Below are positions 44,459 through 56,082 of a stretch of DNA of 64,000 nucleotides, one piece after another. The notes beneath the pieces were generated by a model. That model was given only the letters and a program-made list of their open reading frames with translations. It was not told where the DNA came from and ran no database searches. Every line of letters begins with the position of its first letter. Within the stretch, counting starts at the first letter, position 1. The DNA comes from Arachnopeziza araneosa (taxonomy: Eukaryota; Ascomycota; Leotiomycetes; Helotiales; Arachnopezizaceae). The translations under genes were made by a program, and so were the position numbers. The stretch spans positions 127,973 to 191,972 of the forward strand of contig QYAI01000014.1 in the NCBI GenBank assembly GCA_003988855.1. The letters are read 5' to 3'.

Positions 44459-45204
44459 TTAAGGAACCTTAAGCAAGTCTTCGTTCTGAACATAGATGAA
44501 ATGACACACGGCTCCAAATACTCCAATCCCAAAAGCAAAACACGCTATGAAACAAACCCCAACCTCATCACTAGTCAGCAGGGTGTCAAGAATTTCATAG
44601 CAGGAACACTTACAGCGCTTTGGGGACCCCAAGGTTCCGTCCACAACGGCCTCACCACCATCAACGCAAGGCCAATCACATACGCAATCAAACTATAGCT
44701 CATCAACATCAACGGCACCTGGAGTGCAAACACACTCCCCCATCGCGCCCTCTTCGGGTCGCGATTACTCTTCAGACTCCTCAAGAGCAATTCCCTGCCC
44801 TTAGGATTGATCACGAAATTCGACAGCAGGATGGACAGGTAAAAAGCCACCATGACAGAGAGCAGACTAAACAGGAGCGTGGCATACCAGCAGGCCGCGA
44901 CGAACCAGTGGGCCGTGCCGAGGGCAGACCACTGGATGGAGCCTGTTACAGCGCTGGCGATGAGCGTCCCCTAGCGAGTATGAGTATGGAGCACTAAGAA
45001 AATGGAGACGGGATTTACGGCAAAGGAAACATTCATCAGCTCTTGGTTCTTGAGTCGTAGCCATTCGTTGAGTGCTTTTTCTTGATCTTTCGGAATCGGT
45101 TCGTGGAGGATCTGCTCGATCGCTGATTGAAGGCATGGCCAGGGCATGGTTGTGACACTGAGTGCTACCCGACCGACTCTGGCGAGGGAGTCATGCTTGG
45201 CCAT
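44459..45204 (-). CDS. Multi-span membrane protein of unknown function
   Basis: Three exons, 45019..45204, 44614..44970 and 44459..44563, give 215 aa. Four hydrophobic segments can be seen: about 62-90 (including AHWFVAACWYATLLFSLL), an adjoining one (SVMVAFYLSILLSNF), about 133-158 (LMLMSYSLIAYVIGLALMV), and about 183-203 (VCFIACFAFGIGVFGAVCHF). The N-terminal about 60 residues are soluble and helical (EKALNEWLRLKNQELM). Similar short membrane proteins are common in filamentous fungi as uncharacterised families. All three exon joins are in phase. No function can be assigned. Confidence 0.7.
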
Positions 45205-45511
45205 ATTGAAGGTGTTCACCTATGTTGTTGTTGACACCAAATGATGTGCTGTAGTGGTATTGAATCTGAAAGAGAGGTGTGCTGGGCGGCTCAAAGCTAT
45301 TTGAAGCTTGTCGTTGATGTCTTGACTTTTAGAGGCGCCATTGGGTGCTTGGAAGCGCATGGGGGGCTGTGTGTGCACACCGCAGCCGCACGATTCAGGG
45401 CCTCTAGATTCGGTAAGAGCCCCCTGTAAGCTGAAGCATTTCTATCGTCATACTGAATTGTGGAGAATTAGAGTCACCTGAAATAGAATATTGTTTTTAT
45501 CTAATATTTCA
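45205..45511. other. Upstream region of the membrane-protein gene and 3' side of the esterase
   Basis: 307 bases; nothing evident. Confidence 0.4.
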
Positions 45512-46582
45512 TTACTCGTGTTGTGAATTGCTAGCAAGGAAGACCTCTTCAGTCAGCCATGAGCCTATCCGAGAATACATATCGTTACAAAACTTTACTC
45601 GCTCCTTCTCCCTCTTCCCACTTTGAGTGATATGTGTGAAAGCATGTTGCTTTCCCCTCGCGCACTCCCATCTAATACCTCCTTGCTTCCAACCATCTCC
45701 CGCTTCTGATCCTGTGATACTCGTTCGCTCATTCTGGGCTTGGAGAGTTGCCAGCTTCTCCGCCATCCGATTTGCTTCATGACGGAGCATATCGTGCTCA
45801 GCGCCAACGAGATATACATTCTTAGGTAGTTCTTCTGGATCAAAATGGATCGGTGAGAGGAATGGATTCTTTCGATTAGTGCCTGCGGGCACGTATGCAA
45901 AATCGAGAAATGCAGCGCTTGAAGCTAAAATATCGGATGGGCCGCCCTTTTCGCGGTGACTGAGCTTCTCTTCCAGCGTTTCACTCGAGTCCAGTATAGG
46001 ATAGAGTCCCACAAGACCCTGGATGCGTCCTTTGAGAGCAACCATTTGACTAGCTGCAAAGGCAAGATTGCCACCGGCCGAGAAACCTCCAAGCACAACT
46101 TTGTTCCTGTCGATGTTGAGAGTCTCATCGTTGAGTACGGCATTAATCATGGCAGTAACATCATTGACTGCACACGGAAATTTGTATGTTGGTGCTTTGT
46201 GGTAATCAATAGATATCACCATTATGCCACATTTCTGTGCTAGAAAGGAGCAAAACTCATCATCCGTCGCCGGATCAGCGACGGTCCAGCCGCCACCATG
46301 AACGTCCAAATAAACTGGCAAGTTCCCTTCGACACCAGCTGGACGGAAGATACGATTCTTAAGATCAGGTCGGATTGGATACGAGCGGACCTCTGGTACC
46401 AAGACCCCGGCTGGCTTCCTCTGGAACATTCTTATCGTTTTAAGCATGAGGATGAAATAGGCCTTAAAGGACCATACAGCGACAGAATAAGCAAGGCGTT
46501 TATGCAGGGGAGGTCGTTCCGACATGATAGCTTTCTCTAGTTCGATGTCGTTGTCGGTGTAGGATAAGCTTGGTTGACGCAT
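45512..46582 (-). CDS. Alpha/beta hydrolase, hormone-sensitive-lipase-type esterase
   Basis: Single exon, 356 aa. The HGGG oxyanion-hole motif is at 95-98 (DVHGGGWTVAD), the nucleophile elbow GFSAGGN places Ser168, and the acid and base are probably Asp264 (VGAEHDMLRHE) and His313 (GKQHAFTHI). Residues about 31-53 form a hydrophobic stretch (AYSVAVWSFKAYFILMLK) that could anchor it to a membrane. This family hydrolyses short acyl esters. The gene is on the same strand as the membrane protein to its left, about 300 bases apart, but fungal genes are not usually co-transcribed. Confidence 0.88.
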   Translation of the reverse strand: MRQPSLSYTDNDIELEKAIMSERPPLHKRLAYSVAVWSFKAYFILMLKTIRMFQRKPAGVLVPEVRSYPIRPDLKNRIFRPAGVEGNLPVYLDVHGGGWTVADPATDDEFCSFLAQKCGIMVISIDYHKAPTYKFPCAVNDVTAMINAVLNDETLNIDRNKVVLGGFSAGGNLAFAASQMVALKGRIQGLVGLYPILDSSETLEEKLSHREKGGPSDILASSAAFLDFAYVPAGTNRKNPFLSPIHFDPEELPKNVYLVGAEHDMLRHEANRMAEKLATLQAQNERTSITGSEAGDGWKQGGIRWECARGKQHAFTHITQSGKREKERVKFCNDMYSRIGSWLTEEVFLASNSQHE

Positions 46583-47356
46583 TGTTCTGTGATTGTCTGC
46601 TGCAAACAGATAAATCCCTTAGACCACCGTTGTTTGAAGGAAACATTCTTCTTTCAAAATGTCTTGGACATTCAATTGATATATCCCTTTGATGTTTGGC
46701 GAAGCGCGAGACTTTCCACGAGAGCCCTCCGAGAATGGGCCCTTAGTTGGGGAAAGTGAGGCTCAGTGAGTGGCAGCTTGAGATCATGTCACTGGCACAA
46801 TTTTCAAGGGTAGCGGCGAGTCGCGAATGAGCCTACAGGCGCAGAACAGGTGTTGCCTTTGACAAAACCTGAAATTTTCGCTCAATGATGTGGCAGTGTA
46901 ACGGGCTGTGAATGCAGGGCGCGCAAGGTTGTCTGCCCGGTTGCTAACTCAGACCAAAGACGCACAATTGCCCCTTCAACTCGCTTGAGGTACTTGGGCT
47001 TACCTACATTTCATGGACGCTTGAAAACATTTCGCTGTCAAGAGTGCAATTCAGTAAACGAAAAGAACGTGTTTGGGAAATATTCTCGTCCTCTTTCACC
47101 CAGTATCTTTTCAGGAATTGCCAAGAGTATCCAAGCTTGGCAGCGATAGTCCTTATTTGAGCTGCCAAGTCCCTATGAGATTGCTCTTCAGGAAGCGCTC
47201 AATGTTTTTCCACCTAATATATTGAATATTCAATCTAGCATTCTTAATATCCTACCAACAAAGTAGAGTCTTTCTAAATCGCCTTGCAGCCAAACATCTG
47301 TCCAGAACGCCTTACTCTAGATCATCAGCTTTAGATCACCACGGATCCCAAGTTAC
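46583..47356. other. Intergenic region upstream of the esterase
   Basis: 774 bases; no gene or repeat seen. It includes the 3' side of the next minus-strand gene. Confidence 0.4.
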
Positions 47357-48486
47357 TCATGCAAATTTCTGTCCAACCAACTCTTCACTTAGCTGCCAAA
47401 GTTTCTCCGCCGCTTCCTCGTTGGTTGCCCAAGGATTAGCCACGGCAAATTGGCAGTCTGAAAAGTACACTCCTTTCCCGATTGGAAGCTCTTTCTACAT
47501 GTCAGCTATTTGTTCCTTTTTGATATATAGGATTCCTTACCATCAAGCTGTGGGTCGAAAGAAGCTACCATCGCTGTTGCAGCCCCCTCATCTCCCGTCT
47601 TCCACTTCGTTGCCGTATTCCTAATCATTTGTTGCGCCTTCTCGTCTAGGCTCCTTGGAAGATTCGTCCAGATCGCTGATCCATCAATACCACACCAAAT
47701 GATATCAACTGGGTCACTCACAACCAGGATGTACAGAATAGCTCACACATTTCCCGCCCCATTTCTCATTGATCGATGTCGAGAACAAGATATTGGCCGT
47801 CTTGCTCTGTCCATAAGCCACGAATGAACTATAACTCTTTTCGGGGTCCAGAATTGCTATCGGCAACCCCATTTTCGGACGCTCACTCTCTGGGATCTCG
47901 CCTACTTTCAGTTTCAGAGATGGATCTGAGAAGCGGATAGGGGACAGCATGTGGCCAGCGCTGGAGAGGTTGACGACTCTGCTTTTACCGGAAGTAAGAA
48001 GAGGCTTAAGTAAATTAGTAAGAAGAAAGAGTCCGACATGATTCACGCCAAAATGCATCTCAATTCCGTCCTTGGTAAACTCGTGGTGCTGGGCATTGAT
48101 GGCGGCGTTGTTGATAACGACATCAATCTTTTTCGTCAGCGACAGGATTTCTGAAGCGGCTTCACGGATAGAACTTTGAGAGCCAAGGTCAACGATGACT
48201 GTGTCTATTTTGGTTTCCGGGGCAGTTATCTTTGATATCACTGCCTGAATCTTGCTGAGAGTTCGAGAAGCGATGATAAGATGTGAAGGGGAGTGCTGAG
48301 CGGTTGAGAGTGTAAGGTGCTCTCCTATACTTTCTGGAGAGACGCCTACAATCAAAACTGGCATATGTGAGTAACATTCTCTTTCTGTTGAGTATATGCA
48401 CCTGTTTTTCCTTTGATCTCGTTGGCGAATGCCGCAGCGACCTCAGTGGCTGTCGTTGTCGCACCAAACTCAGAGTGAGAAGTCAT
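47357..48486 (-). CDS. Short-chain dehydrogenase/reductase (retinol dehydrogenase/WWOX-like)
   Basis: Four exons, 48402..48486, 47722..48357, 47541..47675 and 47357..47490, give 329 aa. The nucleotide-binding turn reads VLIVGVSPESIGEH, with G-x4-I-G in place of the usual G-x3-G-x-G. The NNAA motif lies in VVINNAAIN, the catalytic Ser in VVNLSSAGH, and Tyr-x3-Lys in FVAYGQSKTAN. The family acts on a wide range of aldehydes and ketones. The third exon starts with the second half of a codon split at HPG|S, and the last junction uses the second AG of tgtagaaag, both fixed by frame. Confidence 0.85.
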
Positions 48487-49145
48487 TGTGAAGTTCTAGG
48501 GTAATTTTCAATTGAAATGGCAAGCTCTATACTACAAATTCTCGAAGTCTTTGGCTCTTTGCTCTCCTTTCAAGCCAGACTTGGGAATATACTAGACGGA
48601 AGATATATGAACGTTTCGGAGGTTATACTTTCGGACGATGAAGCCGACATGTGGGGCTTTCGAATTCCAAGTCCCACGATGCTGCCCCAGGAGGATTCCC
48701 GGACTTTCGTCTTAAGACCGAGTTTCTAGCATATCATCTTTTTGTTTATCTACGTCTAGTGGTAAGACCTGATAGTTGAAGCGGATGATAGTGGCGGAGC
48801 GTCTATAGCTAGTGGCTGTGCCTGGCAATGGCGTTCTATGCCCGGTAGCGGACCGCAATGCGAGCCACATCCCCCTTCACCGGTCAGCCACTCACAACGT
48901 CTCGACTCGGCGGACAAGCTGTCAGGCAGAACAAGGCTGGCTTCGGTGACCACTTTGAGATGCCTAGCTGACTTGAGTTGTCGCCCATCGAGAAACTGGG
49001 TGGGCTCGATGAGCTCGATTACCCATCAGGTCATGGCAGAGCCGCAGGAGGCCTGCTCTCGGGGACAGGGCGTGCATACAAATACTTGGCTGTCCACCTG
49101 CCTCGGGCTCTCCTTCGTAACCTTACGAATTAGCACCCATCCACC
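48487..49145. promoter_or_regulatory. Divergent upstream region of the SDR and the lipase-vWA gene
   Basis: 659 bases between outward starts. A 70-codon open frame at 48517-48729 starts only 31 bases from the SDR ATG on the other strand; it has no known domain and is most likely chance. Confidence 0.4.
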
Positions 49146-51436
49146 ATGGCCGGAGCCGCAGTAGTCGTCCGCAACCTACCACGCCTTACAACGACAGATG
49201 ACATCGAGACTTTCTTCAACACCAGAATACAAGGCGCACAGGCTTTCGCATTTCCTATTGTCCAAGACACCCAGAACTTTTCTGGCAACTCGGTATGCAC
49301 AACTGTCCGACTTGCGCCCAACGCAAGAGCCAAAGCCTTGAGCTTCAATAATCATGATTTCTTCCCACGAGCAGCAGGTGGTGGCAAATCCAAAATCCAG
49401 ATTGATGCTTCTTTTATTGGTGCAATCACTCTTGCCGAACATAATAATGCTCAATTTGAGTAAGTGGAAAGATATTAACGTGTCGTTCTCTGCTAATAGA
49501 ACCTAGTGTCTATTTCATTCACGGGGTTGGTGGTAATGCAATCAGTTCATGGGTCTCTGAAGCGACTGGCCACATGGTAAGAATCCCAAGCTCTGTCACC
49601 TCGCCGTCATTTCTACCCTAGAAACAGAGTCTCTCAAGCGATGCACTCTCAACATAACCGCCTTAAGCGACACTCCTCCTCCTTCATCCTTGAAACACAC
49701 TGAAAAATGAAAACGCTAACTCCCTGGATCCTAGTGGCCAAGAGACTCCTTCCCAGAACAGTGTCGCAACCTAGGAGTTCGTGGCAGATTCTCTACACTA
49801 GGCTATGACGCCAAAGTCATCGATAAAGGAGAACCAAAGACGATTCAGAATGCTGCTGAATCTATTCTATCCTACATTCGAGCCGATAGACCTCAGGTAC
49901 GCATTCCCGGTCTAACCAATTGCTCTAAGCTAATCTGTCTGAGCAGGGGTGCCAACGACCTATTTTCTTTGTCTGCCACAGTCTCGGTGGTCTTGTGGTT
50001 ACACAGGTCAGTATTCTGAAGGTGTACGATGCTTCCACAACTTACAAGTGATAGGCTCTGGTTCTTGCGCTGGCCAAACCAGCGATAAAACCGGAGTATG
50101 CTTTCATTCAGCATATGGTAAAAGGTGTCGCTTATTTTGGGACGCCGTTCCAAGGTAGCAGGAACGCGGATTTCCTTACACCTTTGGCGACTATCGTTGC
50201 TGGGATCACACGAGCGAACACAAGCTTCGTGAACGACTTGAGAACCTTCTCGAAAGATCTTCCAACCCTCATGGGACATTTCAACCAAATCCGAACAGAG
50301 GAAGAGATTGAACTTTTATTGTTTGTTGAGAAACAGAGGGATGGGGTCTCTAAAGTGGTTCGTTTACCCAATACTGTTGTCCAGTACATCAACTAATTAT
50401 TGCTTTCAGACCACTCGAACATCGGCTACACTCCCATTCAAAACTGATATTGCCCCAATCGAGATTGATGCAGACCATCGAGGGATGGTCAAGTTCCCGA
50501 GCGGAGTTGAAGCACGGCATCCGATCACTGAGATTGTTAATATGATCAAACGAAAGTTAGGGGTCCAACTTATTGACCATCCGCCAAATCCAAGACCCGG
50601 AGATCGAAAATCTGTCCTCAATGTACCCGGACTTGAAGACGATGCCACCCATACAGATAAGAACGAGGGTTTCAGCCAGTTGGCCCAATTTGATACCGTA
50701 TTTGTGATTGATGATACAGGATCAATGCAATTACCCTCGTTGTCGACAGATTCCGATAGCGAGACGAGATGGGACGTACTTAACAGAAGTCTTCAATACA
50801 TTGCAGAAGTGGCAGCTAAATACGACAAAGACGGCGTGGATATCAACTTCCTCATCTCAGACCCCCTCAATGAGACCAACATAAAAAGTGGACAAGAGGT
50901 CCTTGATCTCCTATCCCGAGTCGACTTGACGGAAGGAGGAGGAGGTACATATTTTGAACCCGTCCTTGCAGAAATCTTAGGTCCATATGTTTCCAGATAT
51001 CAAGACTACTTTGAAAAGAGGAAGCGTAACGAGAGGGCCACAAAGCCCAAACCTCTTAACATCATCGTTCTTACCGACGGTCAAGATGACGAAGAAGAGG
51101 CCACAGAAGAACTTCTCGTCAACATCGCGGGTCAGCTTGACCAAATGAATGCGCCAAAGTCTCAGGTTGGCATTCAGTTTCTTCAAGTCGGAGATGATCC
51201 AGAAGCTGCGGAATACCTGGATCGACTTGACAATGATCTTAAAGTCAAGTATAAGGTTCGAGATGTAAGCTAACCTTCTCCTCACTCATTTAAAGACTGT
51301 GCTAACAGGTGGATAGTTTGTCGATACAAAAACGTTCAAGGATTTAGAAGAAAGCCAAGCAGACTTCACCGAGAGTCTGAGAAGAATTCTTTTAGGTGCT
51401 GTAAACAGCAAGCTTGATAGAGTGGCCAAGAGGTAG
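49146..51436 (+). CDS. Fusion protein: RRM-like, SesB-like alpha/beta hydrolase and von Willebrand A domains
   Basis: Seven exons, 49146..49459, 49507..49576, 49735..49896, 49947..50006, 50055..50357, 50410..51264 and 51317..51436, give 627 aa. Residues about 4-100 have an RRM-like pattern (VVVRNLPRLTTTDDIETFF ... CTTVRLAPNARAKAL). The hydrolase begins VYFIHGVGG (106-114), with nucleophile Ser194 in VCHSLGG, and runs to about 340; this matches SesB-type domains found at the N-termini of fungal NLR-like proteins. A vWA domain follows (about 398-600) with an intact MIDAS DDTGSM (Asp404, Thr406, Ser408). No NACHT or repeat domain is present. The intron at 50358-50409 has the weak donor gttcgt; if retained, translation stops at 50396 and gives a hydrolase-only form. 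Biological role unknown. Confidence 0.8.
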
Positions 51437-51890
51437 TCGAATACTGCTTGCTCGTTGTTTCATGCGTTGCTTTTGGTTTTCTACATATGCAACTTACTTT
51501 TTATCGTTCAAAGAATCGGTCTGCTTATACCTGGGGGTAGTATTTGCTTTATTTAAAGGATGGGGAGTAAGGAAGATACCATCCAGCAGGCGCTGGGAAA
51601 GCACCAGCTCGCAATAACCGTTCTGGATTTCTGTTTGAAATTATTCTCCGGCTTAGAAGTGCATTATATTGATTTTGGTGGGAAAAGCGACGCCCCAAAA
51701 AATTGTGCCTACTATCCTCATAGATGCTTTATGTGAAGATACTTTCATATCCTAGGTATTCTTGAAAGATTGGTTTTACATCATCATAATTCATAAATCA
51801 TCAATCATTAGTGATCAAACTAGCCCCAAATCCACCTTAGCGTACAGTTAATAGGACATGCTCTCAAACTTGACATTTTCCCAGGCCTTT
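51437..51890. other. Convergent 3' region
   Basis: 454 bases between the fusion gene and the cysteine-rich gene. A 67-codon frame at 51414-51617 is probably chance. Confidence 0.4.
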
Positions 51891-52642
51891 TCAATAACTG
51901 GGTGCTTTGCTGTCTCGGATCTTTTTCGTGTCGAGCGGCTTCCCCCTCAACTTCCGCATTTCATATCTTTGCGTTCCATTCCTCACCACTTCTAGCTCCT
52001 CGCCAACTCCTCTTAATCTCTTCTCCAACCTATTCATCGCACGATTGTTGAACCATCTCTTCCAAACCTTTCTTCCAAATGCCCCACCTCTTGAAGTATG
52101 GGTCCAAAAATGACCCCCGGGTGTTCGTCTTTTGGGTTCACCATGGTAGCCTTTTTCCCATTAACCAAAAATCGAAATCACACATCTGGAACTGAAAACT
52201 TACAACGACCATCGTGTCCTCTCTTCCGTCTCGTAAACCTCTCACAAACCCCGCAGTAATTCAATCCCTTCGGCATCCATCCTCGCAAGCGGTTATGCAA
52301 TCGCCTTCGCCTGACGAAGCACTCGCAGTGGTCAGATCGCCACCTAGTTCGACATCTGCGACTCATGTCCCTGGTCGATTTGCCCAATGCATCGTTCTGC
52401 GCCTTGATGGCTACGTAGGCGAGCGAGTGGCATATCTTCTTATGCTCATAACGCTCTCGCGAAACCAGAGAATTTTTACTTTTGTGACCGCACAATGGTC
52501 CTGAGAAGTCTGTCTGATCAAGAGGGATCTTGGACTCTGTGCCTGAAGTACATGGAAGAGCAGAATAGAGAGATTTACTGTGACGAATTAATTGACCATT
52601 CAGACAGTGAGAGTTTAAACAAACCAGGTCAGACGGAGACAT
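51891..52642 (-). CDS. Cysteine-rich basic protein of unknown function
   Basis: Two exons, 52204..52642 and 51891..52150, give 232 aa. The intron (52151..52203) begins gtaagt and ends aaag; joining it keeps the frame and forms Cys147. Cys pairs occur in VCLNSHCLNG, CRTRWRSDHCECFVRRRR and YCGVCERFTRRKRGHDGRC, so zinc binding is possible. The second exon is basic and Gly/Arg-rich (PGGHFWTHTSRGG ... RKVWKRWFNNRAMNRLEK) and ends DTKKIRDSKAPSY. The strong base composition and consistent frame across the intron argue for a real gene, but I do not recognise the family. The N-terminal half up to about residue 60 is less convincing, so the true start may lie further in. Confidence 0.5.
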
Positions 52643-54098
52643 GCTTGATCATTTGGAGGACAGGATTCCAGAATCATATTTTGAATTTCGAATGGGAATA
52701 GTGAGAACTGAGGGAAGAACATGATGTATTTTGATGCTCCAGTTGTCAACCTCGATTCTTCGATTGAGTTTTTTCTGAGTCGTAATCTACAATTTAAAGC
52801 ATGAGAATTGACGGTTATATAGCAAACACAACTGCAAAAATAGATACAGCCCAGCGCGTTCCAAACACACCATCACGAGACTATGCCGGGATTACCAGGC
52901 AACATAGCCCGAAAAGGGGGGCGGTGTTGAGTCATGTGAGTCGGTTTTAGGCAACAGTCACGTGACTATCACTCCAAGGGAAGGTGGAAGGTGAATAAAG
53001 GATGCAAGTATTCGGCATCAGACAAGTCGAAATACTTTATTGGATAATAAAGGACGATTCAGCTTGGTGTGACGAATTGGACGGTTTAGATATTTGGTAG
53101 GGTCGCGATTGCCTTGGCAACAACCTGTATTAAGCGAGTCTGAAAAAGGGTCGGCCAACGTCAGAATATGCACCAAAGTTCTCAGAAAATACTAGTACAA
53201 CATTTGATTACTGCATTGATGAATTTAACATTTTGAATTGAAGTTCTAGAAGCTGGAATAGGCTGCGGGAATTCCTCAGGCCGCTATTGCTTTTGAACTC
53301 AAGGCTCGGCGGTGAAATGGAGTCAATAAATCAGGGTGGTCAACACTGGTGGAATGTGCTTGACGATAGCAAAGAAGACCCTGTTTATATCTAAAGTCTA
53401 CTGAAATTAAATCTTTAATAAGTAGTAATGCTAGTTTAGCCGTTCAAGCGTCAACAAGTAATAAGCAGTAAAAACTGGGATTGTCTCAAAGGAGACAAGC
53501 TCGAACAAAATCATTTCTTTGCAGATGTGAAATTGGCTTGGAAACTTTCTTTGTTTTCTAATAGATGAATGTAAAGATATCTTGTATTTTTGGCTCATTA
53601 GGCGTGTAACAGCCCTCAAGTTCTTCAAGTGTTGGGAGCATTTTGAATGTCTACAGCACAAAAAGAGTTTGAAAGAATGTAATCTTTGTTCATCAGGATT
53701 ATTTGAGTTTGCCTCTTTGCACGTATCATGGTTACTGTGCTGATGTACAATAATTAAAAGTGTTAGGTAGACGTGGCCAAATAATGTCGTCGTCTGTCAT
53801 TCACTCGAATATTCCAACACAAGGCTGAGAACTTCTTTGAGAAATACCCTCATCTGGAGCCCACAAAGAGCAAGATAGCGACAACTTCTTCTTCTGATAC
53901 TCAGTACCCAGACCTCCATATCTTCTGTTCCGACTTGCACATACTCAAATAAAGAATGTTCCCGACTTGAAATAGCAGCCAATCCTTAACAGCACTCGAG
54001 CGGTCACGAAAAGCCCAGTACTTTCTTTGTTTCTCTCTTCTGCTGATATCAAAATCATCAAAAGTATCTAAAATAAAATCTCTCCTGACATCGGCATC
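52643..54098. other. Long intergenic region
   Basis: 1.46 kb, AT-rich. A 76-codon minus-strand frame (53431-53661) and smaller ones have no recognisable features. The last 80 bases are the leader of the next gene. Confidence 0.4.
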
Positions 54099-55144
54099 AT
54101 GGCTACCTCTCAAGATCGCCCGAGATATATCGTCTTCTTGAAAGGCATCACGCGAACTATCACACCCGGTGGCAAGAAGGACCCTATTGATGATGAAGGT
54201 GGTCGTGGAGTTTTCTCAACACGAGGCCATCAGCAGGTAAATCCTACGTCTAATGTCATCCTCCTTCCTCAATCGAAAGGCCGCAGCAGTACAGCATCCT
54301 CTTCTACCTCCTTGGTTCATTCCCATAGCGTCCTCCCGGCAATCGCGAGGCTAAAAAACTTACGTACCTCTAACAAGAGCCTTGCTTCCGATTTGATCTC
54401 TAAAGGAAAAGAGAACCCATCCGTAATCGAAAAGAGAGCTACTCGTTCCTCCACAGCCAACGCTAGTACCAGCGCTACCCTTCCTCCGGTCCAGAAGCTC
54501 AACGATACATTCAAGATCACCATTGATTCAATTATCGCTCAGCCATGTTCGCAATGGAGTACACTTACCCAAGATGCCATTGAGAATCTACCAAAAGTTC
54601 AGAATAGTCAGCTATTCATCATTGAGATCCAGAAGGCCTGCCTTGAACGCGCAAAAGCTGAGGCAGAGATGGCCAAGGCCATAAGAGCAGGAGCACCTAT
54701 CGACCCTAATGTCAACGCGTGGTTTCCATACTTCCGTGTCAAGGTGGTGGCCACTGTCCTCCAAGCCTTTGTAAGTAACTTACCACCCTTGATTTGAATC
54801 TCCAAGACTGATATCAACAATAGCCCCAGTACGTTGAACAGTTGGAGGCGCAAGCCACGGAATCAACAATAGGTGTAGAGCACAAAGAAGCTTTCAGCTT
54901 CTACAAAGAGATTGGAAAGAACCCGGAAGGAGCGTTGGCTGGTCTCGTGGCCTTCATGGAGGAGGAGGAGAAGGAAATGATAGAGGCGGAGAGGGGTCGA
55001 GAGGAGGGCCGGTGGACTCTTAAGGAGTCAGTTGCGATGATGGACTGGTGCTTTGAGCACCACCACGAGACCTTGTGCAGACTCTATTCTGACTATAGCC
55101 ACCTCCCAGTCTTAGCCGAGGTTGCTAAGGAGATGGAGGGATGA
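54099..55144 (+). CDS. Hypothetical protein, Ser/Thr-rich N-terminus with helical C-terminus
   Basis: Two exons, 54099..54770 and 54824..55144, give 330 aa. Residues 1-125 are low-complexity and rich in Ser, Thr, Lys and Arg (SKGRSSTASSSTSLVHS). A helical part starts near 135 (TFKITIDSIIAQPCSQW) and continues through FIIEIQKACLERAKAEAEMA and an acidic helix EEEEKEMIEAERGREEGRW. The intron starts gtaagt and ends caatag with frame preserved. I do not recognise the protein. It might be a lineage-restricted nuclear or cytoplasmic protein. Confidence 0.65.
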
Positions 55145-56082
55145 GTACCTCGCCCGCACTCATCCCTCCTGGTCGAAAGTACCAGGAGAGCGTTAGTGGA
55201 TATGAAATCAACTTCCTTCCGAGAAATCGATGTACATTTCCAAAGAATACTTGAACACTCTGAAGCCTTACATGTTCGGTGATTGTTCTTCATGATCTTA
55301 AGCGCTTTCTTCAGCCAGTGCCATGTTGTTCTCGCTTTCAACTACGTCGATCGAATGGCCTGCATAAGTTGTGGATTGTACAAGTGTTGGAAGCATAACG
55401 AGATCCCAAAGTCACAGACTTATTGCGGCTCGTAGGAATATGCTTTATATCAAAAGCAAGATACTGTATTGAATGGCCAGTTAGAGATTTAATAGGGAGA
55501 ATGGAGCTTATCATACGAAGGTGGTCAACAGTGGATTTGCAATTACCTCGGTTTCTAAATCGTTCCTAGATAAGAGAAACACCCCAGAGTCCCCAAGCTC
55601 CCATTACAATTACCTTCAGACGATTCTGAAGGCCTTTTCGATTCTCGAGATTAAATCATTCCGAGTACTAAGGCTTTAATTCTAAGCGGAAGATTTGGAA
55701 CGAAGGTGAGTTCTTATGAAGCTCTATTTAACAGCCGTATTCACTCTTTTAAACTCTACAAGGATATTTAAGTGCCTCTTGGAGTGGACCTTTCTTCCTT
55801 CATCGCCCTCAACTCTCAAATCTTCTACAACAACCGCAACACCAACTCTCGCCTTCTACAAACAAGAAATCATCTTGGATTTGATGTAAGGTGCAGCTAT
55901 TTTCTCCTTTATTGCTGATATTTCACGGCAAGTGCCAAAATATTCACAGCTTTCCTTGAATTGGAGTTCAAGTCGTTACTTTCCCCTTTTCGGAGTCGAC
56001 GCTCAACTCAACTCACTTTAATCCTTCACAGAAAGTATTACAGTCAGTAATGCTAAGGCTGAATCAAAGAAGTTCGGAGAAA
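55145..56082. other. Intergenic region upstream of the BTB gene
   Basis: 938 bases. The right 300 bases include C/T-rich leader-like sequence (55795-55850). No gene is seen. Confidence 0.4.

Noticed and set aside
48517..48729. 70-codon open frame starting 31 bases from the SDR start
   Set aside because: It lies inside the promoter of the neighbouring gene and has no recognisable domain.
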